From: Nematopogon swammerdamellus
Lineage: Eukaryota; Arthropoda; Insecta; Lepidoptera; Adelidae
DNA: 64,000 nucleotides
Assembly (NCBI GenBank): GCA_946902875.1
Contig: OX336355.1
Location: 11,272,847 to 11,336,846 of the forward strand
Reading direction: 5' to 3'
Shown here: positions 20,053 to 29,152 of the stretch, piece by piece
How the letters are laid out: each line of letters starts with the position of its first letter
Position numbering within the stretch: the stretch's first letter is position 1
Notes under the pieces: generated by a model
What the model saw: only the letters and a program-made list of their open reading frames with translations
What the model was told of the DNA's origin: nothing
The model's database searches: none
Translations under genes and position numbers: made by a program

Positions 20053-21872
20053 ATTAGGAATATCGCTATCATTATTTTTATTGATAGAGTAATGAATTAG
20101 TATGATTGTAAAAGTCACCATTACAGCGAATGATGCTATAAAACGTCTGAATAGGAACATAAAAATTATCACCTACTGATTATGTAAAATATCTTAACAG
20201 ATCAACCGTTACAAATGGTTGTTTACTATAATTAGCATATCACAATGCAATTTGCATATCACGCTTCCACATAATAGGTTTATGCAAAAGTATCGCAAAA
20301 ATGTTGGATCATTAAACTTTGTGAATGACGTCGCTTTTTTTCTGTAAAAAATATTTTTACGACATCGATCAATCAATAACCTAATAGGTGACGACAATTT
20401 ATGTAGATTTCTTTGAAAGTACCTCTAATTAATTCATTAGGAATAAAAGTTTGAAAAAATTTAAGCTTCATAAAAAGCTTTCGATCATAAATTGTTATTT
20501 TATTACTTGAAGGGTTGATCCACACCCGACGCATTTGCTGCAATATCTTCTGCTTGACTTCTTGAAGCTTCCATTTTTAAACTAATATTTCACAACGGTA
20601 TGTCAAATTAATGTCGAACCCTTTGTGTGATTCGTATTGACAATATGTCGATAGAGTTTAAGGGATTCGAAAAACGGCGTGTTGTACCAACGGACCCTTT
20701 TTTGAATTTTATGCCTGACGCATGTACAAATTGAATCAGCTGAATGGCCGCGGATGCTTTTATCTGTGTGTAAATGTATTTTAGTAACATTAGTTTTAAA
20801 TTTTATTGTACGTGAATTGATTTTAAAAGCGACAGTTGCGTTGTGTTTTTGTGTCAATGCGGTGTGATGGATATTTTAAATCGACACTTTCGGTCCCTGT
20901 GTAATTTGAGTTACTATTTGATGAAGTTATTAATTCATTTTGTTAAAAAAAAATGTTTTAGAAACCATACCAAATACCAATGTAACCAAATACATAGTTC
21001 AACTTTAAAATTAAATAAATAAATAAACCATTTATTTCAGACGTTCATTGTATGATATTACAAAACAATAATCATGTTACAGTAACTAAGGTAGAATGAC
21101 TGAAAAGGATGAAGGCGCAGATTTTACAATGTTACAACATTGTTTCTTATTTTAAGCCTACCCTAATGCACATATTCGACAGCTTTTTCGAATTAACTAA
21201 CAATACAAACAAAAACTTTCCTAATTATAAAAAAATATTACAAAAATTATACCTTTGAGATGTACCTACTTTGTCATTATTTATATTCGCTCATCGCTTA
21301 GCCATTAGGAGAATAATGATGACGATTAAAGTGTTTTGAATGAAAAAATGTGTCCAATTGTAACAATAATCATATAATAAATTTAAATACGTGTGTATAT
21401 CTTAGATTTGCAATGCAGACCAATTAGTAAAAAAAAAAAGAAAAATCTGAACAAATAGACAGATTTTAGCGATTTTTTTATAGAACAAACTTAATGCTAT
21501 TACAAAAAATATATAAATTTAGTGCAGATAAGTATACCTGAAATTTCTTATCCATTTATTGTACCTTGTTCAGGTTTAGACTTTCTGAGAAATTAAACAT
21601 AACCTGGGTCATTTAGCGGCATATGCAGCCTTTAGGTCATCCATTGGGAATCATCTCGAGGTATGTCAGATTGTATTAGTAAATTCTGCAAATTGATTGG
21701 TTCTTTCGTTGACGAGTTTATCAAAGACAAAGGCAAATCATTTATCGCAAATTTGTGGAGTAGTTGAACATAGTGATCGCCTGCCTGGGTTGTATATGAG
21801 TGCTACAATACAGAAGGCATGCAACACAGCACTAATACTACTCTCTTGTGACAGTTGCGCAATGCTGAATAA
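20053..21872. other. AT-rich spacer
   Basis: No exon recognised. AAATAAATAAATAAACC at 21013-21029 may mark a minus-strand LINE tail, but I cannot extend it. Frames of 60-85 codons at 20603-20857 are unremarkable. Confidence 0.4.
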
Positions 21873-22061
21873 GTATACAGATGTTTTATCTCACGAGCGC
21901 GGGTGAGCCATACTTGTAGTTGTAATGCGTATAGACACGCGCTCCTGTGTGCGTAAGTACAGGTAGCGTTAGCAAACTCACACACACACAGGAGCGCGTG
22001 TCTTTATGCATTGCAACTACAGGTATGGCTCACCCGCGCTCGTGAGATAAAACATCTGTAC
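21873..22061. repeat. Long near-perfect palindrome, arms about 75 bp
   Basis: Left arm 21873-21950 and right arm 21982-22061 are inverted copies with few differences: CAGATGTTTTATCTCACGAG / CTCGTGAGATAAAACATCTG, CGCGGGTGAGCCATAC / GTATGGCTCACCCGCG, GACACGCGCTCCTGTGTG / CACACAGGAGCGCGTGTC. The unpaired centre is about 30 bases. Similarity may continue weakly outward to about 21860 and 22077. The high identity between arms implies recent origin or arm homogenisation. No coding capacity. Confidence 0.85.
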
Positions 22062-22904
22062 AATTATTACTCAATACTGAATTAAACTAAAAATGTGAAT
22101 AAAATATACATTAAATTAGATCAAAATTAAAATAAATGTTCGTACACATGCAGTAACTATGAATCAACCATTGCATTAAAAAAAAATATTGCACTGTATA
22201 AGAACATTTTTTCATATCCTATATACAGACAAACAGAAGTTTCGTTTACAATAATAAAGAAGAAAGAGTGAAAAGCGATAAGGTCTTAAACAGGCACAAT
22301 TAATTATGGTTAAAAATATTAAAAAACTGAGCGGGGTAAAGTTATGCAAAATCCATTTTAATTTTAGATAGAGCCATTATATGTTAGAGCAACAGAGAAT
22401 TGGTCCGTTAAGAAACGACTTGTGCTTCCTTTATCCCTTTGTGGTTTCTGTGAGGTCATAAAAATTAAACTTTGCATTCAAAATATAACTGCGGCTAATA
22501 TAAACGTATTGTAAGGATAATCGCAGCACTTTCGCCTTTTAAATTGTAATGCACCCTTCTTGTAAATTAGATGAATTAATTGTGGGGAAAGATGTTGAGG
22601 TTTTAAAGAGTATCAGTCATTGCGATATCTTTTTCGATAATTCAAGAGGAAGGTATAAATAATGTACCTGCGACATTTATAAAAATTTGTTTTGGGTATC
22701 CGGCGGTGCAAAAGGAGAAATTATTGCAGAATGAATTTCGTTCAGTCAACTTTTATAGCACTATGACATAAACTCAAAATTGGTCAGTTTCTACAAAAAA
22801 AAAAAAAAAAAACAACACCCTTGAATGAGATGGTTGAGAGGAAGTATAGAATTTCTTAATTTTCAGTATCTAAAATTTAAACCAAAAATGTTTCACTTTA
22901 AGCG
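22062..22904. other. AT-rich spacer
   Basis: Nothing recognised; an A15-16 run lies near 22795-22812. Confidence 0.35.
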
Positions 22905-23190
22905 GTGTTGCGGCCTTGGCTTGGACTCTTGATCTGAGGTTGCTTCACCGTTCGTAACCGGTGTTACGTGTGACCCTTCCAATGCCCCTTATTAGGTGGT
23001 ACTGGCTCAAATTTTAGCCTACTGGATTGATACCACTGTACCGGACGTAAATGCTGTGTTCTCATCTAGTGCAGTATAACCAGCAATCCAAATTGAGTCT
23101 TCAGTGTGCCACCTTCTCGGAGGTGGTGTTGGCTTGTCAGAGCATGTGCTCTGGCCCCTCTGACTAGGCCAACCATACCGGATTACATAA
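22905..23190 (+). mobile_element. SINE with plain tRNA-like head on a diverged family A core
   Basis: GCGGCCTTGGCTTGGACTCT matches the head of the minus-strand copy at 7488-7762; GGTTGCTTCACCGTTCG follows as it does there. The core is a diverged family A core (ATTAGGTGGTACTGG, GGATTGATACCACTGTACC, GTGTTCTCATCTAGTGCAG). The tail differs: GGAGGTGGTGTTGGCTTGTC, CCTCTGACTAGGCCAACC, GGATTACATAAAAAAAG. The B box seems to be deleted. Confidence 0.55.
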
Positions 23191-23736
23191 AAAAAGTTTC
23201 ATGTAATAAATATCAATTAAGACTCTTGCTACTATATAAGGGATCTCTCTATACGCTACTGTTACGTAAGTGCACGACAAACATAATTCCAATTTAAATA
23301 TCTTCTCTCATAACGAATATCCATAAGGACTCTTCAAGGCCCGCTTCTTGTAAGAGGTATCAATCGATTGGATTTGCATACGCCCCGACGACGACGGGAG
23401 ACGATCTTTTGTTCGCTAAACCTTTTATTTCTACGACACTCGAATCCAGAAGAGGTCCTTAAGGATTGGAGTATGCGGGTGTTTTCATGACTTATAGACA
23501 TGCTCAAATAGAGTATACATTATGATGGTTGAGTTTTAACTCGGTTGCATAAATCAAGCAATAAAACTGTAGGTTCCTTTTGAGTAGGGTTTAACCTATA
23601 CGGATTGGTACCATCGCACTGAATGGGGATCGAACATTGTTCAACTAAAACGCACCTGGGCTTCGCACGAGCGAAGGTGCTTTAAGAGCATACTGCGGCT
23701 CCCGTAGTAACGTAATCGAGCGATACAACATAGTCA
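23191..23736. other. Spacer with a SINE family A scrap
   Basis: At 23563-23625, AAAACTGTAGGTTCCTTTTG, GTAGGGTTTAACC and GGATTGGTACCATCGCACTGA are a scrap of the family A core. The remainder has no recognised feature. Confidence 0.45.
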
Positions 23737-23917
23737 TAGGTCCATTTCACACATACACACGGCAACCGTGTAAACGGCAACCGTGTGAAAGTAGTGTTGT
23801 ATGGGCTAGTATGGGAACGTTCACACAACACGGCGACTGTGCCGTGACGGTGTATCGGCCGGCTATAACCACCGGTCGCACAGTTTCGCCGCGGAGGCCG
23901 TACGAAAAGTGGCACAC

Positions 23918-24236
23918 TTTTTTTTATATAAACCAGCATGGGTGGCTGTGCCGAGAGACCAATGGTGCAGTCGATAGAGCCAAAATCACCTCTCCTCGCG
24001 AAACCACGCTCAGTTAGGTGCCATGCCAGCAGATTTGCGGACTGTTGCGAGGCTGTCTAGCCCGTTAATACGACGCTTGAAGACACCCAGGTTAAAGGAT
24101 TCAGGAAAATACACTCGCCGGAAGACAGTTCCACACTCTAGCGGTACGACAAAAAAACCATTTAGAGAACCGATGGGTTCCCAAAAGCACAATGTCAACA
24201 ACAAAAGGGTGCTGAGTCTCTGGATTTTGACACTGG
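23918..24236 (-). pseudogene. 5'-truncated LINE relic nested in the TIR element
   Basis: Minus strand: ETQHPFVVD, LLGTHRFSKWFFCRTARVWN, CLPASVF, then in another frame ESFNLGVFKRRINGLDSLAT and AGMAPN. This is the same C-terminal region as at 18903 and 56476. One frameshift falls near 24101-24110. The 3' UTR has the TTTCGCGAGGAGAGGTG word (minus, about 23989-24005) and ends in TTTACATA-like DNA and an A8 tail (T8 on plus at 23918-23925). It interrupts the surrounding element. Confidence 0.75.
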
Positions 24237-24348
24237 ATTAGTATGCGACCGTTCACACGAACACGGCACGGCAACGGCGCGCCGTCAGTCACACGTTAGC
24301 CACTTCTGGAGGAAGTATTGTCGGCGCTCGACGCTTGCTTATAAAAAA

Positions 24349-24560
24349 ATGGCGACAGAAGTTGACGTGGATGTGTTAATATCTCTGGCGGAAGCGCGAC
24401 ACGTCTTGTGGGATAAGACTTAGCGCATTTACAAAGACAGAATTCAGACTCGACAGGCATGGACAGAAGTCTGTGTGAAGTTGAATAAAGGTTTTTATTC
24501 AACTCCACACAGACTTCTTTAAAGAAAGTTGGACGATATAGAAAAAAAAACGTCTGACCT
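24349..24560 (+). pseudogene. MADF-domain protein, truncated relic
   Basis: ATG at 24349 opens MATEVDVDVLISLAEARHVL then WDKT, an in-frame TAG at 24421-24423, then RIYKDRIQTRQAWTEVCVKL. The spacing and residues (hydrophobic LI--, LWD, YKDR, aW-EV---L) are the core of the MADF (Myb/SANT-like in Adf-1) DNA-binding fold, about 85 residues when complete. After LNKG the sequence turns back on itself: 24494-24518 is an inverted copy of 24465-24489. Words after it (24512-24545) in another frame, SLKKVGRYRKK, look like the natural continuation, so an inverted duplication was inserted. The stop, shift and inverted segment make it non-functional. Its place inside a TIR element suggests the accessory protein of a PIF/Harbinger transposon. 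Confidence 0.6.
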
Positions 24561-24630
24561 GTACTCACGTCCGACATAAACACAAGCGACACTGAACGAC
24601 CCGACGATTACCGTGTACGTGTGAAAGACT

Positions 24631-24978
24631 TTTTTTTTTTTTTTTATGGAAACTGACGCGGTTTGCTACATCACCTACAACATCCGTGATGTCAGCCCAT
24701 AACACCGGGTGAACTAGGTGCTATGTCAGTGCTTCCCTTCATTTCGCGCCGGCTACACTGAACTGGACGGAAAACACGAACTATTTACATAGCCGTTTCG
24801 ACCGACGTTTCGCTCAGTGCGGTGGTCCCAACCCGGGCGGGTTGAACCCTACCACCTAGTAAGGTAAGAAGGGAAGGGACCTACATTTTAACGTGGAATC
24901 CGAACCACGGTCAGCCTCCAACGGTCGGGCGGTCACCCATCCAATAACTGACCGCACCACTGAGCTGCCGAGGCTGAC
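24631..24978 (-). mobile_element. SINE family A, almost complete
   Basis: Minus strand, poly(T) to GAGGCTGAC. Keeps A-box region (CACTGAGCTGCCGAGG on plus), a 5S-like block GGTCACCCATCC, B box GTGGAATCCGAACC, core and tail. The segment between A box and 5S block is shorter than in the 35117 copy. Its 5' end abuts a family B scrap. Confidence 0.85.
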
Positions 24979-25061
24979 GATCCCTTAGTCGACTTTTACG
25001 ACATGCGACGGGGAGAGATGCAGTGGGGCTATTCTTTTTAAGTACCGACCCCACACGGTAC
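24979..25061 (-). mobile_element. Family B retroposon, 5' end only
   Basis: Reads, on plus, TCCCTTAGTCGACTTTTACG, CGGGGAGAGATGCAGTGGGG, CTATTCTTTTTAAGTACCG, CCCCACACGGTAC: the first 83 bases of family B. The rest is missing at the junction with the SINE. Confidence 0.8.
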
Positions 25062-25213
25062 AAAAGACTAAAATTTAGTCTTTCACACGTACACGGTAAT
25101 CGTGTGTGCACGATATTTTGATATCGTGCACACGACTGCCGCTTACACGGTTGCCGTGTGCGCGTGATATGGGCCTAAGGGTTTGTATTGGTAATATTTT
25201 AATTTGTGTCAAA

Positions 25214-25344
25214 TTTTCTACTCAAGATCTGTGTCTCTGTATGAAAATTTTTATCAAAATAATGTTTCATAAAAATTTTTTCTTAAATTAACTTAAATAA
25301 TAAAATTGCTCCTCTAGCTAGAGACACAGATCTTGAGTAGAAAA
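25214..25344. repeat. Perfect 25-bp inverted repeat around AT-rich DNA
   Basis: TTTTCTACTCAAGATCTGTG then TCTCT at 25214-25238 and the exact reverse complement at 25320-25344, separated by about 81 bp of AT-rich sequence with further weak self-complementarity (ATGAAAATTTTTAT / ATAAAAATTTTTT). A small TIR or foldback element. Confidence 0.75.
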
Positions 25345-25423
25345 GTAGGTAAAAATTTATGTTGTCACCCTATGCCAAATGGTTTTCGATGGTGATAGTT
25401 CGATTATGTTAGTATGAATGCGA

Positions 25424-25516
25424 TGGATCCACCTGTGGAGCCAGATTGTGGATCCAAGTGGACGAAGAGTGAATGCGGACTATTTCGTCCGAGGAAGCCG
25501 AGGTGTACAGTATATT
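25424..25516. other. Two adjacent stem-loops
   Basis: TGGATCCAC ... GTGGATCCA (25425-25457) is a perfect 9-bp stem; right after it GGACGAA ... TTCGTCC (about 25461-25492) is a perfect 7-bp stem. GTACAGTATATTAGG follows. The pair could be part of a structured RNA or an unrecognised SINE head. Core bases of a hammerhead ribozyme (CTGANGA) are absent. Confidence 0.4.
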
Positions 25517-25596
25517 AGGAAGCACTAATATAATATGCCCCACTGTTTGACTCTATAATTTCCGAGATTATGTAGGTAGGCACACGTAGGAGTATT

Positions 25597-25680
25597 TACA
25601 AGAGTAGGTACTTGCATCGCAACACCGATTACTCTTCTTGGCCCGATGGTCGGGATTCAGCGTGTGGTATGTAGTAGTAT
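25597..25680 (+). mobile_element. Family B retroposon, 3' scrap
   Basis: TACAAGAGTAGGTACTTGC, CGCAACACCGATTACTC, GGCCCGATGGTCGGGATTC, AGCGTGTGGTATGTAGTAG: the last part of family B. Confidence 0.75.
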
Positions 25681-25810
25681 ATGTAGGAGTATGTGTCACA
25701 GAGGTGGTATATTTGATAGACAGGTATTACGCTATGTATGTGCGTATGTATGTATACCCATAATATATACCTACACTCTTTAAATATGTCAGAATATTGA
25801 GTTAAGCAAA

Positions 25811-26221
25811 ATGAATAACATCGTTATGAGATTGCTTTTGAAACCGTTGCACAAGAATCGTCTTGGGAAATCTCATTCTGACATAAGGGTTCATTTTCCT
25901 CATAAAAGGAGACATCGTAAAAAGAGTCGTAATTTTAAAACGAAATTAAACGTAGGTATTCGAGATTTACTTTTAAAAAAGGCTTTCGCTAATTTTATTT
26001 CTACGGTGAATCTTATCTGTAGGGAATTACAAATGGGAGGTATATTTCAGGAAGAAGTAACAATACATAGGGTATTTTTGCAAAAATATGTTACTGTGTT
26101 TAATTTACAAAAACATATTTTATGCATTGCAAATTATGGCAAAAATATTTTCTTCTATTTCTGTGGATATATGTCAGCCTCGCTGAGCGCGGTCAGTACT
26201 TGGACTTGGCGTAGCGGCTAA
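25811..26221 (+). other. Unrecognised 136-codon frame upstream of the THAP exon
   Basis: An ATG-initiated frame rich in K, R, F and L (HFPHKRRHRKKSRNFKTKLN in the first third; FANFISTVNLICRELQMGG in the middle). No domain, signal peptide or catalytic motif is recognised. It ends 66 bases before the THAP start codon and its last part overlaps the GC-richer leader region, so it may be chance. A frame this long is unusual for AT-rich spacer, which is why it is listed. Confidence 0.15.
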
Positions 26222-26287
26222 TCTACAATTAACAGTGGGCTGCCGCTATCCAGCCAGACCGGCGCGTGGCGCTTTCGAATTTAGAAA

Positions 26288-26385
26288 ATGTCGAAATCAC
26301 GTAAATATTGTGCAGTGGACGGGTGCAAAAGTCAACAGACAAATGAAAACTTGTCTTTTTTTTCATTGCCGAGAGACGAAGAAAG
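26288..26385 (+). CDS. First coding exon of a THAP zinc-finger protein
   Basis: ATG at 26288 opens 32 codons plus two bases, ending at a consensus donor (AAAG/GTAAGTG, donor at 26386). The peptide starts MSKSRK, then YCAVDGCKS with the C-x4-C half of the C2CH zinc site, then LSFFSLPRDEER. This is the N-terminal half of a THAP domain, in which the first Cys pair is followed by a small-residue stretch and an F-x-F/S-x-P-x-D motif; the second half (W, C-x2-H and the AVPTIF-type end) must be on later exons. THAP domains bind DNA in nuclear proteins and in P-element-type transposases. Unspliced, the frame stops two codons after the junction, which supports splicing. A GC-richer leader (26165-26280) lies upstream. 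No later exon was recognised within the window, so the gene may have a long first intron, or this may be an orphan exon or transposon-derived copy. Confidence 0.7.
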
Positions 26386-26987
26386 GTAAGTGTTTTGTTT
26401 AGTAGCATTTTGATTTATTTCTAGTAATTTATTTATTTATATAGTAAGAGGTCATTGATTTAAAATTATATTATTATATTGCCAATAACATTAGTTAGAT
26501 AACGCCGAACAGCGTGGTGTGTATGGCCTAATTCGTATAAGGATAATAGGTACATTGTAGATGATCATTGATCATTAAATTTATTGATCAAACAAAACTA
26601 TCACTGGAAGCTTGCACGCAATGCACGCTTCGATGTGAGAAACTAATTGTGACGCTAACGCATGCATGAATTTGTTCGCATGAATTTGCCGTAGCTAAAT
26701 ATCGTATCGTTGGTAGCTAGAACGATAAAAGTTGGTAGGTATCATCTTAATTTTATTCCTCACAATAAGACAGCACAAAGACACAGCCCTTAACGCGCTG
26801 AACGACGCGCTTTCGAGATAGAGTTACACGACAGAAAGAGAAACGAAATGTAGGCGGTTATCGTGGGTAGGCATGCAGCTCTGTGCGAGTCAATTTGTAC
26901 TTTATCGCGTCGTCGCAGAGTAGCTATTTCTTTGTGAGTGTTTGTACAGAGCAGCTTCTGTACGGAGTACTCTTTTCTATTCTGTGG
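26386..26987. other. Possible intron of the THAP gene
   Basis: Begins with a consensus donor; no acceptor followed by the rest of a THAP domain was recognised. GC-richer at 26800-26900. No repeat identified. Confidence 0.3.
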
Positions 26988-27241
26988 CTCGACCGTTGGA
27001 GGAGGTCCCTTCCCTTCTTACCTTACTAGGTGGTAGGGTTTATCCCGGTCGGGTTGGTACACACAAATCTGAATGGTTGGTACCACCGCACTGAACGAAA
27101 CGTCGTCGGTCGAAACGGCTATGTAAATAGTTCGTGTTTTCCGTCCAGTTTTCATGTAGCCGACATGAAATGAAGGGAAGCACTGACATAGCACAAGGTG
27201 ACAGGTGATGTAGCCAACCGTGCCAGTTTCCATAAAAAAAA
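26988..27241 (+). mobile_element. SINE family A lacking the head
   Basis: Starts at CTCGACCGTTGGAGGAGGTCC with the B-box block deleted, then core (CCTTACTAGGTGGTAGGGTT) and tail (GTGATGTAGCCAACCGTGCC). Contains an internal duplication of GGTTGGTAC (27054 and 27074) and a deletion before GGTGATGTAGCC. Confidence 0.8.
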
Positions 27242-27285
27242 CATTCACTCGTACATAACAAGTGTACCTATTATACATATATGTA

Positions 27286-27596
27286 CTGTGTGGGGTCGGT
27301 AATTAAAAATAATAGCCCCATTTCATATCTCCCCGTGCATGTCGTAAAAGGCGACTAAGGGCTAAGGACAAGGCGCCGTGCTAAAGGGCGACAGGTTAGT
27401 CACCTCTCACCTTGGCACGGTCCTTTCACCGAGTCATCCAGCCGCTGGGTCTTCGTGCCTTGTCCTAATACATTGCTAAACGCGGTGGTCGGTGTTGTGC
27501 TGTAAACTCGGCTGTAATTTACAAGAGTACTTTGCAGCACAACACTTACCCCGATTGTCGGGATACAGCGTGTGGTATGTATGTATGTATGTATTT
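27286..27596 (+). mobile_element. Family B retroposon, near full-length
   Basis: TGTGTGGGGTCGGTAATTAA to GTATGTATGTATGTATTTA. The stem is disrupted by an insertion (GTGCTGTAAACTCGGCTGTA) that partly duplicates its left arm end. TATATGTA flanks both ends (27277-27284 and 27597-27604), a possible target duplication, though low in complexity. Confidence 0.85.
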
Positions 27597-27779
27597 ATAT
27601 GTATCAATTATATTTTCTGTGTATTTTAATGGAATGAAGTATTTAATTATCATTATTTTCTTATTTTCTTATCTGCCGAGTTTGCGTTGGGTTTATAATA
27701 GATAAAACAGGTTTTACCATATTATTCACATAGTTTCTGTAAAATTTATATTATTTTTAGATAAATTAGATATTCTGTT

Positions 27780-28091
27780 ATTATCTACATAAAAAAAACA
27801 AATTGTTTTATTTCATTTATTGTATTTATTTAAACAATAGAAAATGTTAAATTAACACCAAATATAAACTTAACCTAAATCTGCCCTGTGACAAAATGCA
27901 ACCCAGGAACTAAGCACAGTAAGTAATAAAATAAGGAGACAGAAGGTCAGTCTCGAGGGGTCTCTAAACCTCGACCGGTACAATTTCATTAGCTCGCAAA
28001 ACATTGCGCAAATAGAAATTAACATGGGCCAGGCGTTGTGCGACACCGGGTCGCGATCGCTACATTCGGGTCGCAAAATATAACAACAATA
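27780..28091 (-). repeat. Possible LINE 3' end
   Basis: On the minus strand the stretch ends with AATAAATACAATAAATG and TAAAACAATTTGTTTTTTTT, like a polyadenylated 3' end. A 68-codon frame precedes it (SSWVAFCHRADLG near its end). I do not recognise the protein; a truncated LINE or a processed transcript are both possible. Confidence 0.3.
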
Positions 28092-28432
28092 AATTAAGTG
28101 CGAGTTTTACTCGCGCATGGAGGTTTCCGTATCTAATCGCTATCAATAATATCCGCCTATCTTTTGTCTTTCAGCAATGCAATGTATAAAAGCCTGTGGC
28201 GCCGTCTATTATTCAGTAGCGTGACTAATCGATTTTTCGGACGTTTCTTGTATGGGACCCCCTTAATTTTTAACATTTTTTTTATTATTTGTTGTTATAA
28301 CACATATTCTGTGAAAATTTCAACGGGCTACCTATTACGGTTCAAGAGATACAGCCCTCGGACAGACGGACGGACGGACAGACGGCGGAGGCTTAGTCAT
28401 AGACTTCCGTACGGGATACGGAAACCTAAAAA
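28092..28432 (+). repeat. Family E arthropod repeat
   Basis: AATTAAGTGCGAGTTTTACTCG, GTTTCTTGTATGGGACCCCC, GTTGTTATAACACATATTCTG, TGAAAATTTCAACGGGCTAC, TACGGTTCAAGAGATACAGC, a GACGGACGGACGGACAGACGG stretch, and CTTCCGTACGGGATACGGAAACC. This layout is a very widespread arthropod repeat (from memory). Class not assigned. Confidence 0.7.
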
Positions 28433-28444
28433 ATCTCGCTCTAG

Positions 28445-28580
28445 AAAATAGTTCGTGTTTACCTACTAGTTCAGTGTAGCCGACACGACCAGAGGGAAGT
28501 TCTTAAGAAACAAGTTGGAATGGGCTCACATCACTGGTGTAGTAGATGTTGTAGCGAGCCATGTCGGGTCCCATAAAACA
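28445..28580 (+). mobile_element. SINE family A, 3' part
   Basis: AAATAGTTCGTGTTTACC, AGTTCAGTGTAGCCGACACG, GGGCTCACATCACTGG, GTAGATGTTGTAGCGAGCC, GTCGGGTCCCATAAAACA: the last third of family A. Confidence 0.7.
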
Positions 28581-28800
28581 CAATGAGCAGTGTCTGGAGC
28601 TGCGCTCGAATTTTCTCGGACTTAGATCACTGCCGATCCGAGAAGTAGGATCTGCTAAGTCACTATTTACAGTAGCGTGATGTTATAATATATAGCCTAT
28701 TTCCGTGTATGTATGATACATTCCATTAATGCAACTTGCATAATAATTGGTTCAGATGTTTTCGGAATTACCCTTTACAGACAGGTAGACGTTCTCTAAT
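28581..28800. other. Spacer
   Basis: Nothing recognised. Confidence 0.35.
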
Positions 28801-29152
28801 AAAAACGAACCAAGTGCGAGTCGGACTTGCGCACTGAGGGTTCTGTATCAACAGGTCGTTTTTACTCTAGAGATCGCCCTACAATCACACCAAGTTTGAC
28901 GCTTGGATGTATTGCCGTTTTTACGATAGAAAAAACTCGTTTCTTGTATGGATACCCTCTTAATTTTTTTACTTTGTTTATTATTATTATTTGTTCGCAT
29001 TTATACCTGCGGCATAATAACACATTCTGTGAAAATTTCAACCGGCTATCATTACGGTTCATAAGATATAGTCCTAAAGGTAGGACAGAAAGACGGAAAG
29101 ATAGACATCGTAGGCTTAGAAATAGGGTCCCGTTCGGATACGGAACCCTAAG
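28801..29152 (+). repeat. Family E arthropod repeat, longest copy
   Basis: AACCAAGTGCGAGTCGGACT opens with a short hairpin (GTGCGAGTCGGACTTGCGCAC); GTATGGATACCCTCTTAAT, ATAATAACACATTCTGTG, AAAATTTCAACCGGCTATC, TACGGTTCATAAGATATAG, then GGGTCCCGTTCGGATACGG and AACCCTAAGA. The 112-codon frame through it is not a gene. Confidence 0.75.

Larger units (their letters stand above)
23737..25177. mobile_element. TIR element with MADF-domain relic, PIF/Harbinger-like
   Basis: Terminal inverted repeats: left TAGGTCCATTTCAC..ACACGGCAACCGTGTAAACGGCA (23737-23785) and right, inverted, TAGGCCCATATCAC..ACACGGCAACCGTGTAAGCGGCA (25133-25177). GTATG-GA-CGTTCACAC occurs again at 23809 and 24241 as a subterminal repeat. 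Inside are a minus-strand LINE relic (23918-24236), a broken MADF-domain frame (24349-24482), a perfect 26-bp inverted pair (24605-24630 / 25078-25103), a SINE (24631-24978) and a family B scrap (24979-25061). MADF proteins accompany the transposase in many PIF/Harbinger elements (established); assignment here is inference because no transposase is seen and the flanks (ATA / TAA) are not an exact duplication. Confidence 0.55.

Noticed and set aside
25457..25500. Hammerhead ribozyme
   Set aside because: A GGACGAA/TTCGTCC stem caught the eye, but the CTGANGA and GAAA core bases are missing.
27540..27596. Helitron end for family B
   Set aside because: A CCCGA/TCGGG hairpin lies near the end, but there is no CTRR terminus and copies have 9-13 bp target duplications, which Helitrons do not make.
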